64,000 nt of DNA from Alcaligenaceae bacterium SAGV5. Its GTDB lineage: Bacteria > Pseudomonadota > Gammaproteobacteria > Burkholderiales > Burkholderiaceae_B. The notes below the pieces were generated by a model. It was not told the DNA's origin and ran no database searches. It worked only from the letters and a program-made list of their open reading frames with translations. The stretch covers positions 310,001 to 374,000 of the forward strand of contig SPDP01000002.1 in the NCBI GenBank assembly GCA_009360345.1, given 5' to 3'. Shown here piece by piece: positions 1-8,295 of the stretch. The position numbers and the translations under genes are program-made. The stretch's first letter is position 1. Each line of letters starts with the position of its first letter.

Positions 1-1
1 T

Positions 2-175
2 CCCGATGCCAAGGTCTCCATGCTGGAAGACCTGGAGGCCGGCAGGCGGCTGGAAGTCGAATGGATCATCGGGGAACTGTGCAGCCAGGGGCGCCGTGCC
101 GGCGTGCCCACGCCCATCGCCGATCTGGCGCTGGCCTGCCTGGGCCCCTACAGGAATGGAAACCGTCGTGGATAA
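2..175 (+). CDS. panE: ketopantoate reductase, C-terminal end (5' truncated by window edge)
   Basis: The last 57 codons of a gene that enters from the left edge. The readable peptide contains SMLEDLEAG, EVEWIIGEL and GVPTPIADLA, which are hallmarks of the C-terminal domain of ketopantoate reductase (ApbA/PanE family; NADPH-dependent reduction of 2-dehydropantoate in pantothenate synthesis). The stop TAA lies 25 bp before the following Bug receptor gene, so the two could be co-transcribed. PanE-like paralogues are common in catabolic clusters, so this copy need not be the biosynthetic one. The N-terminal NADPH site is outside the window. Confidence 0.72.
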   Translation, partial: PDAKVSMLEDLEAGRRLEVEWIIGELCSQGRRAGVPTPIADLALACLGPYRNGNRRG

Positions 176-200
176 GCCGGACATTGCCGGAGGAGACAGC

Positions 201-1193
201 ATGAAACGCAGCAAGACAGCAGGACTGGGGTGGATGACGAAGGTCTCGATCGCATTGGGCTGTGCCCTGGCCCTGCCCGCCCACGGGCAGGCGCCGTTCC
301 CGTCCAAGCCGATCACGTTGATCGTGTCGTATCCGACCGGCGGCGTGGCCGACCTGGCCGCCCGGACCGTGGCCCAGCAACTGACCGCGGCGCTCGGCCA
401 GACGGTGGTCGTCGAGAATCGCCCGGGGGGCAACCAGATCATCGCGACCAGCGCCGCGCTGCGCGCGCCGGCCGACGGGTACACCCTGCTGGTGGCCGAC
501 GACGGGATCGTGACGCTCAATCCCCATCTGTTCAAGAAGCTGCCCTACAAGGCCGCCGACCTGCGGCCGGTGGTGGACCTGGCCGAGTCCCGCATCGTTC
601 TGTCCGCTTCCAAGGGGCTGCCGGCGGATACCTTGCGGGGCATGGTGGACTATGCCCGGGCCCATCCCGGAAAGCTGAACTACGGCACGCTGGGCATCGG
701 CAACACGCACCACCTACTGCTGGAGTCGATCAAGCAGCAGGCCCGGGTCGACATCGTGAACGTGCCCTATCAGGGCTATGCGGCCGCCATCAACGACCTC
801 GTGGCCAATCAGGTCCAGCTCGTGTCCGGCGGCGTGGGGTCGCCGGCGCTCGGCCATATCAAGACCGGCGCGATCAAGGCCCTGGCCGTCACCGGCGCGA
901 CCCGCAGCCCGCTGCTGCCGGACACGCCCACGTTCGCCGAGGCGGGATTCGCCGAGCTGCAGCCGCGGGTCAGCTTCATCGTGTTCGCGTCGTCGTCGGT
1001 GCCGGACCGGATCGTCGATACTTTGAACGAAGCCTTCGCCAAGGCGTTGGCCCATCCCCAGGCCGCGTCCGTCTTCACCCAGAACGGCCTGGATCCCCAG
1101 GGCAGGAAGGCGGACGCGGTGAAGGCCGACTTGTCGGCGACCTCGCGCAAGAACGAGGCCCTGGTGCGTACCGTGGGCCTGACTCTGGACTAG
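201..1193 (+). CDS. Bug-family (TTT) periplasmic solute-binding receptor
   Basis: A 330-residue extracytoplasmic receptor of the tripartite tricarboxylate transporter type. It has a basic N-terminus and signal peptide ending near residue 30 (PAHGQA), then the family landmarks YPTGG, VVVENRPGG, ADGYTLL and KKLPY. Such proteins bind carboxylates in the periplasm and hand them to TctAB-type membrane proteins, none of which are here. The start was chosen at the ATG preceded by GGAGGAG (189-195); longer in-frame extensions upstream are just the overlap with the panE reading frame. Convergent with the MarR gene. The ligand cannot be read from sequence. Confidence 0.9.
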   Translation: MKRSKTAGLGWMTKVSIALGCALALPAHGQAPFPSKPITLIVSYPTGGVADLAARTVAQQLTAALGQTVVVENRPGGNQIIATSAALRAPADGYTLLVADDGIVTLNPHLFKKLPYKAADLRPVVDLAESRIVLSASKGLPADTLRGMVDYARAHPGKLNYGTLGIGNTHHLLLESIKQQARVDIVNVPYQGYAAAINDLVANQVQLVSGGVGSPALGHIKTGAIKALAVTGATRSPLLPDTPTFAEAGFAELQPRVSFIVFASSSVPDRIVDTLNEAFAKALAHPQAASVFTQNGLDPQGRKADAVKADLSATSRKNEALVRTVGLTLD

Positions 1194-1205
1194 GGCGGCA
1201 TGGCG

Positions 1206-1766
1206 TCAGGCGGAGTTGCGCCTGCCCTTGGGGAGCCGGCTGACTTCCCCCAGCGGCGCCCGGCTGAACTCGTTGTTCACCTCGACGAACTTGCGCAGCA
1301 GGCGCATCAGGGTTTCCTGCTCCCAGGGGCTCAGCCGGGAAAGCAATTGCTTGCGCATGTCGGTCAGGCCCTGGGTCATGCCTTCCATGGTCCTGACCCC
1401 CTGGCCCGTCAGGTACAGCTTGCGCTGACGGCGCAGGACGACTTCCAGGCGCCGCTCGATCAGGCCCTTTTCCTCCAGCCGGGTGGCGGTGGCCGCGGTG
1501 GTCGAGGTGTCCAGGCCGACCAGGCTGGCCAGCGTGACCTGGTCGACGCCGGGGTGGTGCTGGATGGCGTTCAGGAGGGCGAACTGTATGGGCGTGATGT
1601 GTTCCCCGAGCGTCGCGTAGAAGACCGAGGTGGAGATCTGCTGCGCGCGGCGGAAGAGGTGGCCGGGATGCTCGTTCAGGTCGTCGATCAGGGAAGGCGA
1701 ATCATCGGCCGGTCGATCGGCGCCGGGTTTCTCGGCGGCGGGGCCGGATTTCGGGGTACGAGTCAT
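1206..1766 (-). CDS. MarR-family transcriptional regulator
   Basis: A 186-residue winged-helix repressor-type protein. After a charged, low-complexity N-terminus comes a MarR domain: the segment ITPIQFALLNAI, the recognition region DQVTLASLVGLDTSTTAATATRLEEKGLIER and the wing RRQRKLYLTGQG. The ATG at 1764-1766 was preferred to an upstream in-frame ATG because the extra 26 residues do not resemble the family. It is divergent from the intradiol dioxygenase at 1882, and an inverted repeat sits between the two. The likely role is control of that dioxygenase in response to an aromatic ligand; this is inferred from context. Confidence 0.85.
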   Translation of the reverse strand: MTRTPKSGPAAEKPGADRPADDSPSLIDDLNEHPGHLFRRAQQISTSVFYATLGEHITPIQFALLNAIQHHPGVDQVTLASLVGLDTSTTAATATRLEEKGLIERRLEVVLRRQRKLYLTGQGVRTMEGMTQGLTDMRKQLLSRLSPWEQETLMRLLRKFVEVNNEFSRAPLGEVSRLPKGRRNSA

Positions 1767-1831
1767 CGTTCGCGAAGCGCTTTGAAAAAACCATGGGGAC
1801 GGAGGACACGCATCGCGGCCCTTCGGCCTCG

Positions 1832-1846
1832 CATTGAAAAGCAATG
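1832..1846. promoter_or_regulatory. candidate MarR operator
   Basis: Inverted repeat CATTG-AAAAG-CAATG in the 115-bp divergent region between the MarR gene and the ring-cleavage dioxygenase. The spacing and the ATTG/CAAT arms fit the short palindromes used by MarR dimers. The assignment is by position and symmetry only. Confidence 0.4.
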
Positions 1847-1881
1847 TTCATCGGTAGTCAATGCAGCAGCAGGAGAAAGTG

Positions 1882-2820
1882 ATGATCATAGGAAATGAGG
1901 CCGATGTAACGGCCGCCGTGCTCGATGAGCTGGAGCGGGCGCCCGATGCGCGCTTCAGGCAGATCATGGGCGCCGCCGTGCGCCATCTGCATGACTTCGC
2001 GCGTGAAGTGAAGCTGACCGAGGCCGAGTTCCAGCAGGCATGCGCGGTGATCGCGCAACTGGGACAGCGCACGACGGCATCCCACAACGAGGTGGTGCTG
2101 GCCGCCGGTTCGCTGGGGCTGTCGTCGCTGGTGTGCCTGCTGAACAACGGGCAGGGAGGCGAGACGACCGCCAACCTGCTCGGCCCGTTCTGGCGTGAAA
2201 ATTCGCCGCCGATGGCCAGCGGCGACAGCATCGTCCGCAACGAGACCGCCGGCGTGCCGCTGCTCGTCCGCGTGCGTGTCGTCGATCCGGCGGGATTACC
2301 CGTGGCGGACGCCGAGGTCGATGTCTGGCACTGCTCGCCCGAGGGGTTCTACGAGAACCAGGACCCCGCGCAGGCGGAAATGAACCTGCGGGGGAAGTTC
2401 CGCACGGACGCGGCCGGGATGGTGGAGTTCGTCTCGGTCAAGCCGGTGGGCTATCCGATACCGGTGGACGGTCCGGTGGGCGCGCTGCTGCGCAAGCAGG
2501 GCCGGCACAACATGCGCCCCGCCCACATCCATTTCCTGGTCCACAAGCCAGGCTACAAGACGCAGTTCGCCCAGGTCTATTCGAACGACGACCCGAACCT
2601 GGACAGCGACGTGCAGTTCGGCGTGACGCGGGCGTTGGTGGGGAACTATGTGCGCCATGCCGGGCGCGATCCTCGCTTCGGGGAAAATGCGGGGGAAATC
2701 TGGTACAGCCTGGAGCACACGCTGGCCATCGAACCGGGAGCCCCGCGGCTGCCGGTCCCGCCCATACGGGAGAAGGCCACCGGGGGGCGTCCCATGCTGA
2801 CGGTGCTCGAGCGGTCGTGA
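1882..2820 (+). CDS. intradiol ring-cleavage dioxygenase (hydroxyquinol/catechol 1,2-dioxygenase type)
   Basis: A 312-residue Fe(III) dioxygenase that opens a catechol or 1,2,4-trihydroxybenzene ring between the hydroxyls (ortho cleavage, cytoplasm). An N-terminal helical dimerisation domain is followed by the catalytic beta-sandwich. The four iron ligands are visible: Tyr in EGFYENQD, Tyr in VGYPIPV and the two His in RPAHIHF. LLGPFWRENSP and the length resemble hydroxyquinol 1,2-dioxygenases more than classical CatA. The ATG at 1882 was chosen because AGGAG (1871-1875) sits 6 nt before it; an ATG 21 bp upstream lacks such a site. No maleylacetate reductase or muconate cycloisomerase is adjacent. 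Confidence 0.88.
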   Translation: MIIGNEADVTAAVLDELERAPDARFRQIMGAAVRHLHDFAREVKLTEAEFQQACAVIAQLGQRTTASHNEVVLAAGSLGLSSLVCLLNNGQGGETTANLLGPFWRENSPPMASGDSIVRNETAGVPLLVRVRVVDPAGLPVADAEVDVWHCSPEGFYENQDPAQAEMNLRGKFRTDAAGMVEFVSVKPVGYPIPVDGPVGALLRKQGRHNMRPAHIHFLVHKPGYKTQFAQVYSNDDPNLDSDVQFGVTRALVGNYVRHAGRDPRFGENAGEIWYSLEHTLAIEPGAPRLPVPPIREKATGGRPMLTVLERS

Positions 2821-2866
2821 CGGTTCCGGCGGGAGGGGGGCCTGTCCAGGGCGTATGATTCCCGCC

Positions 2867-3520
2867 ATGAAAACACTCGATCTGACCCAGGGCGGCGCCG
2901 CGTTGCTGGACGGCCCGGCGGGAGACCTGGAGGTCGTGTTCGACCTGCCCGGCGGTCCCGCGGCCGGGCTGGCGGTCGTCACGCATCCCCATCCGTTGCA
3001 GGGCGGCAGCGCCCGGCACAAGATTCCCCAGTTCCTGGCGCGGGCGCTGTGCGACGCGGGCTGGCTGGTCGCCCGGCCGAACTTCCGCGGCGTGGGGCGC
3101 AGCGCGGGTCCGCACGACGAGGGCGACGGCGAGACCGACGACGTGCTCGCGCTGTGCCAGGCGCTGCGCGACGCTCAGCCCGGCACGCGGCTGGCCCTGG
3201 TCGGTTTCTCCTTCGGCGCGTTCGTGCAGGCCAGGGTGGCGCGGACATTGGCCGATGGCGGCGACCCGGCATGGCGCGTGTGCCTGGCCGGGATGCCGGC
3301 CGGCGAGATCCCCGGGCGGCGCAGCTACGAGCCGCCGGCGGATATTCCCGATGCCATGGTGATCCACGGCGAACAGGACGAGCGCGTGGCGGTGGCGTCG
3401 GTGTTCGACTGGGCGCGGCCGCAGATGCAGCCGGTGGTCGTGGTCCCGGGCGCGGACCATTTCTTCTCGGGCCGGCTGCCGGTGCTGCGTTCGCTGGTGA
3501 TGGCGCACCTCGCCGGTTGA
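2867..3520 (+). CDS. alpha/beta hydrolase (esterase-like)
   Basis: A protein of about 217 residues with the alpha/beta hydrolase fold. Visible features are an HPHPLQGG oxyanion-region motif, PNFRGVGRS, the nucleophile elbow GFSFGAF (Ser), an Asp in IHGEQDERV and a terminal His in PGADHFFS. The substrate is unknown; the family occurs widely in betaproteobacteria as an uncharacterised small hydrolase. It follows the ring-cleavage dioxygenase by 46 bp in the same direction, so it may be co-transcribed and act on a ring-fission lactone or ester. An in-frame ATG at 2855 is an alternative start. Confidence 0.8.
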   Translation: MKTLDLTQGGAALLDGPAGDLEVVFDLPGGPAAGLAVVTHPHPLQGGSARHKIPQFLARALCDAGWLVARPNFRGVGRSAGPHDEGDGETDDVLALCQALRDAQPGTRLALVGFSFGAFVQARVARTLADGGDPAWRVCLAGMPAGEIPGRRSYEPPADIPDAMVIHGEQDERVAVASVFDWARPQMQPVVVVPGADHFFSGRLPVLRSLVMAHLAG

Positions 3521-3524
3521 CCGG

Positions 3525-4370
3525 TCAGGCCCGCCGCTGCGTGATGGCCACCCCGGCGATGCAGAGGAACATGCCGCCCACCAGCGTGACGGTCAGCGGC
3601 TCGTCCAGGAAGAGGGTGGCGGTGATGACGGCGAATGCCGTTTGCAGCAGGCCATACGGCGCGACGCGCGCCATCGAGTAGCGGCCAATCAGCCAGAACC
3701 AGAGTCCGAAGCCGGCGATGCCTCCCAGCAACACGGTATAGGCCAGCGCCAGCCAGGCCGAGCCGGGAGCGGACCGCAGCGCGTCGATCTGGCCGGTTTC
3801 CATCGCGAGCGACATCGCCAAGATCTGCGGCAGCGCCAGGGTGGACATCCAGGCGACCAGCATGAACGGGTCGAAGGGGCCGTAGCGCTTCGTCAGCACG
3901 CCGCCCATGGCCAGGCCGAAGGCCGCGCCGACGAACATGAGCGTGGGCAGCAGCGCGGCCTGCGCGCCGGGGTCGACCGTAGCCAGGGCCACGCCGCCGA
4001 ACGCGATGACCACGCCCAGCAGGACGCGCGGCGGCGGACGCTCGCCCAGCAGCGGCCACGCGAGCAGCACCGTGAATGGCGTCGCCAACTGGATGGCCAC
4101 GCCGGCCAGGCTGGCCTGGCCCTGCCCCAGGCCCATGAAGATCAGCGAGAAGTTCAGGCCGCCCATGAAGATGGAGATCAGGACGACGGGCCACACCTGG
4201 TCGCGCCGCGGCCTGGGCACGAAGGGCAGCAGGATGGCCGAGAGGATGGCGAAGCGCAGCGACACGAAGAACAGCGGTGGGAAGGCCGCGAGGCCGACCT
4301 TGATGACGACGAGTTGGGCGCCCCAGATCAGCGGGGCGAGGATGGCGCAGGCAATGGCAACGGGAGGCAT
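3525..4370 (-). CDS. EamA/DMT-superfamily membrane transporter
   Basis: A 281-residue inner-membrane protein with about ten hydrophobic helices arranged as two EamA repeats, separated by a short charged loop near FVPRPRRDQVWP. The family exports or exchanges small metabolites such as amino acids and organic acids; the substrate is not predictable. It is the third gene of a Bug-SDR-EamA minus-strand operon, with 9 bp separating it from the SDR stop. It meets the alpha/beta hydrolase gene tail to tail with a 4-bp gap. Confidence 0.85.
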   Translation of the reverse strand: MPPVAIACAILAPLIWGAQLVVIKVGLAAFPPLFFVSLRFAILSAILLPFVPRPRRDQVWPVVLISIFMGGLNFSLIFMGLGQGQASLAGVAIQLATPFTVLLAWPLLGERPPPRVLLGVVIAFGGVALATVDPGAQAALLPTLMFVGAAFGLAMGGVLTKRYGPFDPFMLVAWMSTLALPQILAMSLAMETGQIDALRSAPGSAWLALAYTVLLGGIAGFGLWFWLIGRYSMARVAPYGLLQTAFAVITATLFLDEPLTVTLVGGMFLCIAGVAITQRRA

Positions 4371-4379
4371 GGACGGTAT

Positions 4380-5150
4380 CTACTGGGCGAGGTAGCCGCC
4401 GTCCACGGGAAGAATATGCCCCGTGATCATCGAGGCGGCGGGGCTGGCCAGGAACAGCATGGCCTCGGCCACGTCCTCGGGTTCGGCCAGCCTTCCCAGC
4501 GGCGTCAGGGCATCGATGCGCGTACGGACGTCGGCCGACAGTTCGCCGATGAACGAGGTGCGGGTCCAGGTCGGCGCCACGGCGTTGACCCGGACCCGGC
4601 GCGGCGCCCACTCGATCGCCAGCGACCGCGTCATGTTGACCACCGCACCCTTGGCCGTATGGTAGGCCGCGTTGGGATACAGGCTTCCGCCGGACAGTCC
4701 CATGATGGACGCGGTATTGACGATGCAGCCGCCCGCCGCGTCCATGTTGCGCACCGCTTCCCGCGCGCACAGGAACGCGCCGGTCACGTTGATGTCCAGG
4801 ACCTGCTTCCACATCTCCAGCTCAAGCTCCAGCGCGCCCTTGCGGATCGAGATGCCGGCGTTGTTGATCAGGATGCCGATGGGGCCGTGCTGCGCGCGGA
4901 TGGAGGCGAACGCGGGGCCGATCGCGCCCGTATCCTGGACATCCAGTTCCCGGGCATCGCCGTCGCCCAGCGCCCGCGCGGCGGTCCGGGCGGCAGGGCC
5001 GTCGCGGTCGACGATCACCACCCGGGCTCCCGCTTCGCGCAGCAGCCCGGCGCATGCGAGGCCGATGCCGTGGGCGCCACCGGTCACGACAGCAAGCTGG
5101 CCTTCCACCCGGTATCGCTCCATCGTTCCCGGTCTTGACTTCGATTGCAT
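4380..5150 (-). CDS. short-chain dehydrogenase/reductase
   Basis: A 256-residue classical SDR. It shows the Rossmann glycine motif TGGAHGIG, the NNAG motif, the catalytic Ser in NTASIMG, the YHTAK Tyr-Lys pair and the C-terminal PVDGGYLAQ typical of the FabG-like class. It should oxidise or reduce a hydroxy or keto substrate with NAD(P). The start at 5148-5150 has an AAGGGG ribosome site about 9 nt upstream; ATG 5121-5123 is a weaker alternative. It lies 32 bp downstream of a Bug receptor gene, which suggests the receptor's ligand, or a derivative, is its substrate. Confidence 0.86.
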   Translation of the reverse strand: MQSKSRPGTMERYRVEGQLAVVTGGAHGIGLACAGLLREAGARVVIVDRDGPAARTAARALGDGDARELDVQDTGAIGPAFASIRAQHGPIGILINNAGISIRKGALELELEMWKQVLDINVTGAFLCAREAVRNMDAAGGCIVNTASIMGLSGGSLYPNAAYHTAKGAVVNMTRSLAIEWAPRRVRVNAVAPTWTRTSFIGELSADVRTRIDALTPLGRLAEPEDVAEAMLFLASPAASMITGHILPVDGGYLAQ

Positions 5151-5182
5151 GAAAAACGTCCCCTTCTCGTTGCGTGTGTCGG

Positions 5183-6160
5183 TCAGTCGTCCAGCCGCAG
5201 GCCGGCCTGCTTGATGACGGCGCCCCAGGCGTCCGTATCGCGCTGGATCCGGGCGGCGAATTGCCTGGGATCGAGGTCCGGATTCTCGTAGCCCAGCAGC
5301 CGGTAGCGTTCGACGATCTGTGGCGACTTCAGGACGGCGGCGACGTCGTCGCTGATGCGCTGCTTGATCGCCTCGGGCGTGCCGGGCGGCGCGAACAGGC
5401 CGACCCAGGCCTGCACGTCGTATCCCTTCGTGTCCGGGCTCTCGTCCACGGACGGCACCTGCGGATGGATGGGCGAACGCGCGGGCGCGGCGATCGCGAG
5501 ATAGCGCAGCTTGCCCGCTTTCTCCAGCGGCCCGGCGCTGGCGTCGCTGCCCAGCGTCCACCCGACTTCCCCGGCGGCGACGGCGGTCATCAACTGGCCC
5601 ATGTCCTTGAACGGCACGTGCAGCATCTCGATGCCTTTCAGCGATTGCAGCCGTAGTCCACCCAGGTGTCCGGGGCTGCCCACGAACCACGATCCATAGG
5701 TCACCCTGCCGGGTTGCTCCCTGGCGGCCCGGATGATGTCCCCCAGCGTCTTGTAGGGGCTGTTCGCGCCGACCACGACGAAGAACGCGGTGTTCAGGAT
5801 CGGCCGTATCGGCTCGAAGTCCTTCTGCGGGTCATAGGGCAGCTTGCGAAAAGTGTGCGGATGGGTCGCGATGTGGCTGCTGTCCGGCGCGATCAGTTCG
5901 TAGCCGTCGGGCTTGGCCTGCTTGAACAGGCCGGTGGCGACGAAGCCGTTGCCGCCCGGGCGGTTGTCGACGATCACGGGCTGCCCCCATTTCTTGCCGA
6001 GCTGCTCCGCGATGGCCCGCAGCGCGACATCGGGACCGCTGCCCACGGAAGAGGGCGTGAGGATGCGGACGGGTTTCGTGGGGAAAGACTGCGCGTTCGC
6101 CGCCGTGGCGGCCATGGAAAGAATGCCGGCCAGAACGGCCAGCCGTATGTGCTGGTTCAT
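5183..6160 (-). CDS. Bug-family (TTT) periplasmic solute-binding receptor
   Basis: A 325-residue receptor with a clear signal peptide (MNQHIRLAVLAGILSMAATAANA, then QSFPTKP). It carries the family landmarks SSVGSGPDVALRAIAEQLG, VIVDNRPGGNG, PDGYELIAP and RKLPYDPQKDF. It is the first gene of the Bug-SDR-EamA operon and is divergent from a LysR gene 98 bp away, the usual arrangement for a LysR-controlled uptake and catabolic unit. The ligand is unknown, most likely a carboxylate. Confidence 0.9.
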   Translation of the reverse strand: MNQHIRLAVLAGILSMAATAANAQSFPTKPVRILTPSSVGSGPDVALRAIAEQLGKKWGQPVIVDNRPGGNGFVATGLFKQAKPDGYELIAPDSSHIATHPHTFRKLPYDPQKDFEPIRPILNTAFFVVVGANSPYKTLGDIIRAAREQPGRVTYGSWFVGSPGHLGGLRLQSLKGIEMLHVPFKDMGQLMTAVAAGEVGWTLGSDASAGPLEKAGKLRYLAIAAPARSPIHPQVPSVDESPDTKGYDVQAWVGLFAPPGTPEAIKQRISDDVAAVLKSPQIVERYRLLGYENPDLDPRQFAARIQRDTDAWGAVIKQAGLRLDD

Positions 6161-6232
6161 GGTATTGCCTCCCTTGGCGCTGCTACTCTAGGGGACGGGT
6201 ACTCATTTGAGAAATTAAAAGATAAGATTTGT

Positions 6233-6253
6233 GATATCGAATCCACTGATATC
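6233..6253. promoter_or_regulatory. candidate LysR operator (GATATC-N9-GATATC)
   Basis: Two GATATC hexamers with a 9-nt spacer form an inverted repeat immediately upstream of the LysR start at 6259, in an AT-rich pocket. A weak promoter-like pair TTGAGA (6207-6212), 17 nt, TGTGAT (6230-6235) precedes it. A LysR dimer bound here could repress its own gene and control the divergent Bug operon. This is positional inference. Confidence 0.35.
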
Positions 6254-6258
6254 TGACC

Positions 6259-7212
6259 ATGCGCCCGACGGCCCGGCCCCTTACCCGGCAGATCGATCTC
6301 AACCTGCTTGAGCTGTTCGACACCATCTACCAGACGCGCAACCTGACCGCCTGCGGACAGCGGCTGGGCCTGTCGCAGCCGGCGGTCAGCTACGGGCTGG
6401 CCAAGCTGCGCGAGACCTACGGCGATCCGCTGTTCGTGCGCATGCAGCGCGGCGTGGTGCCGACGCCCTTTGCCGAACAACTGTCGATACCCGTCGCATC
6501 CGCGCTGCAAACCGTGCGGACCACCATCGAACGGACGGAGTTCAATCCCAGGGACGCCAATCGTTCATTCCGCATCGCCATGAGCGATGCCGGCGAGCGC
6601 TACTTCCTGCCCAAGCTGTTGGCCTACCTGGGCGATCATGCTCCCGGCATCACGGTGGAAAGCCTGTCGGCGGACCTGCGGGAACTGGGCGAGGGCCTGG
6701 CCTCGGGCGACATCGACATGGCCATGGGCTTCATTCCCGGCCTGGGCAAGCAGGTACACCAGCAAACGCTGTTTCCCGAGCACTTCGTCTATGTGCGGCG
6801 CAAGAGCCGCGCCACGCAGGGCATGCCGTTGACGCTGAGTCAACTGCGCAACTCGCGGCACATCCTTGCCGCCCCGCCCGCGACGCATCACCTGGCGGCG
6901 GTGGAGGGTGTCCTGCTCAGCCGCGCGGTGCGCGCCGAGATCGCGCTGCGCGTGCGCAGCTTCCTGTCGGTGCTTCCCATCGTGGCGGACACCAACCTGA
7001 TCGCGCCCGTGCCCAGCAACTTCGGCCGGCTTGCCGTGCGGGAGTCCAACCTCGAGATCTGCGAGTCCCCGGTGAAATTCCCGGTGTTCGACCTGAACAT
7101 GTACTGGCACCACCGCTATCACGCGGACCCGGCCCTGACCTGGCTGCGCGAAAGCCTGGTCGAATTGTTCGGCAGCAAGGAAGGCAAGCGCGGCCGCAAG
7201 GGCGCCGTCTAG
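6259..7212 (+). CDS. LysR-family transcriptional regulator (NodD/NahR-like group)
   Basis: A 317-residue protein. The N-terminal winged helix begins with the subgroup signature QIDLNLLELFDTIY, then LGLSQPAVSYGLAKLRETYGDPLFVR, followed by a periplasmic-binding-protein-like effector domain. The NodD/NahR/LinR-type start is typical of regulators that respond to aromatic effectors. It is divergent from the Bug-SDR-EamA operon and overlaps the porin gene tail to tail by 4 bp. It probably activates that operon. Confidence 0.87.
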   Translation: MRPTARPLTRQIDLNLLELFDTIYQTRNLTACGQRLGLSQPAVSYGLAKLRETYGDPLFVRMQRGVVPTPFAEQLSIPVASALQTVRTTIERTEFNPRDANRSFRIAMSDAGERYFLPKLLAYLGDHAPGITVESLSADLRELGEGLASGDIDMAMGFIPGLGKQVHQQTLFPEHFVYVRRKSRATQGMPLTLSQLRNSRHILAAPPATHHLAAVEGVLLSRAVRAEIALRVRSFLSVLPIVADTNLIAPVPSNFGRLAVRESNLEICESPVKFPVFDLNMYWHHRYHADPALTWLRESLVELFGSKEGKRGRKGAV

Positions 7213-8204
7213 AACCGGTGGGACATGCCGACGGCGAACTGGCTTTGCCTGAGCCGCGCCGGAACGGGGCCCGGCGACGTCTTGCCCCAGTTGACGAAGG
7301 TGTACAGCGAGGTGCGTTTGGACAGCGCGTGGCTGTAGCCGATCGCCCAGTTGTCGAGCTTGCTGGCGCTTGCCGTCTGATAGGCGGCAAGCAACCGGCC
7401 CCGGCTGCCGACGTCGAACGAGCCGCCCACGGAATACGAGCGGTCGGCCCCGACGCCGAAAGCCGTGCCGGAGGATTGGCGCAGGTGCCCGTATCCGGCG
7501 TTCACCGTGAGGCGGCCGAGCCGATAGGATGCGCCCAGCGTGAGGACCTTGGGACGGGCGGCACCCGCCGCGCCCCGCACGGCCTCGTAGGCGGCCACCA
7601 TGCCGAGCGGACCGCCCGTGAAGCGCAGGGCCAGGTCGATCATGCGGTTGTTGGCGGAGCTGCCGGGCAGTTCGCTGCCGTTGACCTGGAAGCTGTAGCC
7701 GATTCCGCCCTGGAACCCATGCAGGGAAGGCGAGTAGTAGTAGATCGCGTTGCTGACGCGGCCCGAACCGAACTCATTGTCGTTGTAGGCGAAGGTGGTT
7801 CCCAGTTGCGCCCGGCCATAGCCCAGGCCGAACGGGTTGGCGATGCCGGGTGCCCATTCGAATGCGAGGTGGGTCGTGCGGCCGGCGCGCACGGTGCCCA
7901 TCGGGCCCGACAATCCCAGGTAGGACGCCCGGTTGAACAGGCGGTTGCCGCCTTCGGTGCCGGTATCGGTGCTGATGGCTGATTCCAGGACGAAGAACGC
8001 CTCCAGGCCGCCGCCGAGCGATTCGGTTCCCCGCATGCCCCAGCGGGACGCGTACTGGTTGCTGCTTTCGAGGCCGTGGACGGGGCGGCTGCCTTCGGTC
8101 TTGTCGTACCGATAGCCGTTGTCGACGATGCCGTAGAGGGTGACGGCACCCTGGCATTGCGTGGCGTAGACGAGGCCCGCGGCAAGCACGTACGGGATCT
8201 TCAT
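7209..8204 (-). CDS. general porin, Gram-negative trimeric type
   Basis: A 331-residue outer-membrane beta-barrel. The signal peptide MKIPYVLAAGLVYATQCQG precedes AVTLYGIVDNGY, the typical first strand of betaproteobacterial porins. GMRGTESLGGGLEAFFVLE and the constriction-loop region RAGRTTHLAFEW follow, and the chain ends in aromatic Phe (SHRF) for barrel assembly. It lies 91 bp downstream of the sulfatase and Bug genes on the same strand, so it may supply outer-membrane entry for the anionic ligand that the Bug receptor captures. It is slightly shorter than the usual 350-390 residues. Confidence 0.88.
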   Translation of the reverse strand: MKIPYVLAAGLVYATQCQGAVTLYGIVDNGYRYDKTEGSRPVHGLESSNQYASRWGMRGTESLGGGLEAFFVLESAISTDTGTEGGNRLFNRASYLGLSGPMGTVRAGRTTHLAFEWAPGIANPFGLGYGRAQLGTTFAYNDNEFGSGRVSNAIYYYSPSLHGFQGGIGYSFQVNGSELPGSSANNRMIDLALRFTGGPLGMVAAYEAVRGAAGAARPKVLTLGASYRLGRLTVNAGYGHLRQSSGTAFGVGADRSYSVGGSFDVGSRGRLLAAYQTASASKLDNWAIGYSHALSKRTSLYTFVNWGKTSPGPVPARLRQSQFAVGMSHRF

Positions 8205-8295
8205 GGGGGTTCTCCTTGGGTGGGTAAGGGCGTGAGCCGGCCCGCGCCAGGACGCGCGTCTTTGCGTTGGGACGGAATGGGGGCCGGTGGGCCGC

